From: Paragordius varius
Lineage: Eukaryota; Nematomorpha
DNA: 64,000 bases
Assembly (NCBI GenBank): GCA_964247055.1
Contig: OZ176055.1
Location: forward strand, 1,054,001-1,118,000
Direction of reading: 5' to 3'
Shown here: positions 62,775 through 64,000 of the stretch, one piece after another
Layout of the letters: every line of letters begins with the position of its first letter
How positions within the stretch are numbered: position 1 is the stretch's first letter
Made by a program: the position numbers and the translations under genes
The notes under the pieces: model-generated
The model's input: only the letters and a program-made list of their open reading frames with translations
Told to the model about the DNA's origin: nothing
Databases searched by the model: none

Positions 62775-64000
62775 TTTAACTTTAACACTCATTAATATTT
62801 GTGCGACAGATTGTTTTGGAGTCTATGCTACCCCGTGAATCTAATTCAAAGGTTATAATTTATAAATTATTGGTTATTATGCTGGTATTTTACATTTTTT
62901 TGAAGATTTTATGTTAAATTTTATATATATATTAAATAATTTCCATTTCTAAAATGTAACCCCTACGGTTATTTTTTTTTAAAAAAAAGGAAAATTTAAA
63001 GTAATTTTTTCAAACACGCCATTTTCCCACCTTATTCAAACCTTACATTTGTGACATAAGTCCTTAGAAAACGCAATTTGCATAAAAACATAAATTAAAT
63101 TTTAATTATAAATTTATAATATAAATATAAAATAATAATTCTTCAACTTATTTTTTTAGGGGTGCTTTAAATGAATTTTAAGCTTTTTTATCGCTTATAA
63201 TTAATTACCATGTAACTAACAACCAATTAGATAATATACCATTTACAATTCAAATTTACCACTTGAAATATCCATATTCACTCTATTATTAATAATTAAT
63301 TATGTGCTTTCGGGATAATATATCTCATTATTAATATGAAATATTTTTATAGGGTATAGTTTAATATTTTTTAGAGTATTATGTTAATTTTATTAAACAA
63401 AATTTTTTTTATATTTTAAAAATATAACATACTATATGTAATTTTTAATATATAAAAATAAAAATTTGTAATTTGCTTTAGGGTGAATTTAAATTGTTCA
63501 AGGGTAAATTTGAGTTTTAAATGGTTTATTATACTTAGATTTTTATTTTATGTTTTTTATTTAATGTTTTGATTTTGAAGGAAATCGATTCGGCCATACT
63601 TTTTATTCTGGGTTTCCCAGCCTTTGCCATTGACAGTAAAACAGTTATAACGCACACTAAACAAATGATTATAGATAAGTTACAAGTATAATTCCATCTT
63701 TTTATTAAAAAAAAATTGTTTTATTTTTTATCTTAAAACCTCTTTTTAGGGTAAATATGGATTCAAAAGATTCTTACGTGATGGCTATAAAACGGCTTTA
63801 GAGGTACGGATATTTAAAAACTTTATGAACTTTTTAGCTAAAATTGTATATATATGAACCTTTTAGCTAAAACTATATAAAATTTAATTTTGGATTATAA
63901 AGGATGTCAGTAGATTATATTACGATCCTTTGGAGTTGAGAACGTTCGAGAACATTGAATGTGAATGGCCAATGTTTTTTGCACTCATGAAGATTGATGC
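57030..64000 (+). CDS. PHKA: Phosphorylase b kinase regulatory subunit, alpha type (5' part; continues past window)
   Basis: Regulatory subunit of the kinase that activates glycogen phosphorylase; this part is the N-terminal GH15-like domain. Exons: 57030-57098, 57127-57366, 57397-57532, 59427-59509, 60060-60140, 62284-62382, 62810-62851, 63581-63685, 63750-63803, 63903 to window end. All phases match. Seen: [17 protein letters not shown] (human RLDGYARLVQQTILCHQ), [149 protein letters not shown] and GIWERG fit alpha better than beta subunits. Introns: 28, 30, 1894, 550, 2143, 427, 729, 64, 99 nt, again shortest at the 5' end. Confidence 0.95.
58676..58937. mobile_element. MITE family 3 copy, PHKA intron 3
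   Basis: Left end TTACAGTAAAAATCTAAATT then TACGGACAAC; right end ACAATTTCAATTTTTATTAT. Non-coding. The rest of intron 3 (57533-59426) shows only short degenerate frames. Confidence 0.7.
60640..60660 (-). ncRNA. Hammerhead-ribozyme-like core (left arm, inverted copy)
   Basis: Identical to the right-arm motif but on the minus strand, so both strands of the insertion would carry the motif. Confidence 0.45.
61439..61459 (+). ncRNA. Hammerhead-ribozyme-like core (right arm)
   Basis: CTGATGA, then a short hairpin (GCC TAT GGC, preceded by one unpaired T), then GAAA: the order of conserved boxes in a hammerhead. Hammerheads are reported in Penelope-like elements. The extra T before helix II and the unproved helices I and III leave activity open. 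Confidence 0.5.
63235..63529. mobile_element. MITE family 1 copy, PHKA intron 7
   Basis: Left end TATACCATTTACAATTCAAA; right end TTTAGGGTGAATTTAAATTG then TTTTAAATGGTTTA. It ends about 50 nt before the acceptor of the 105-nt exon at 63581. Confidence 0.8.

Overview
This is AT-rich, intron-containing animal DNA dense in small transposons. The animal genes are a rhodopsin-family GPCR, a phosphorylase kinase alpha-type subunit, RUVBL2, IGBP1/Tap42 and RPL9. I rebuilt the exon chains by reading conserved protein segments across GT-AG boundaries with matching phase. In three unrelated genes the introns nearest the start codon are only 23-36 nt (59 nt in one case) and later introns are hundreds to thousands of nt. 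This skew is best known from parasitic flatworms (schistosomes), so a platyhelminth is my leading guess. Dicyemids and other small-intron animals are alternatives; the assignment is inference.

Layout. 0.6-2.0 kb: an element built of ~315-bp tandem units, capped by a hairpin. 2.35-14.5 kb (-): complete 15-exon RUVBL2, its introns swollen by MITEs, hAT remnants and one 5'-inverted LINE. 14.53-16.7 kb (+): complete 8-exon IGBP1, head-to-head with RUVBL2, with 29 bp between the two start codons. 17.6-21.2 kb: a second 5'-inverted LINE, a palindromic MITE, and a decayed hAT transposon with an 8-bp target duplication. 23.5-28.0 kb (-): exons of an unidentified, probably secreted, multi-exon gene, interrupted by a 1.07-kb fold-back element and other repeats. 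27.3-34.0 kb: three more copies of the tandem-unit element. 34.4-35.4 kb: a TTAA-flanked MITE nested in another MITE. 35.8-36.8 kb (-): complete RPL9. 39.9-49.9 kb (-): a two-exon GPCR of about 1,658 aa with a third intracellular loop of about 1,130 aa. 50-57 kb: almost empty. 57.0-64.0 kb (+): the 5' part of a phosphorylase kinase alpha-type gene, running off the window; one intron holds a Penelope-like fragment with ~370-bp inverted arms nested in a MITE.

How the parts fit. RUVBL2 (AAA+ ATPase of R2TP, INO80 and related complexes, needed to assemble PIKKs including TOR) and IGBP1/Tap42 (PP2A-family regulator in TOR signalling) share a divergent start region, so co-regulation is a reasonable hypothesis. 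The other genes look like independent neighbours. Nested insertions give relative ages: the TTAA MITE is younger than both MITE families that contain it, and the Penelope fragment is younger than its host MITE. No CRISPR arrays, operons or rRNA genes were seen, and no convincing tRNA.
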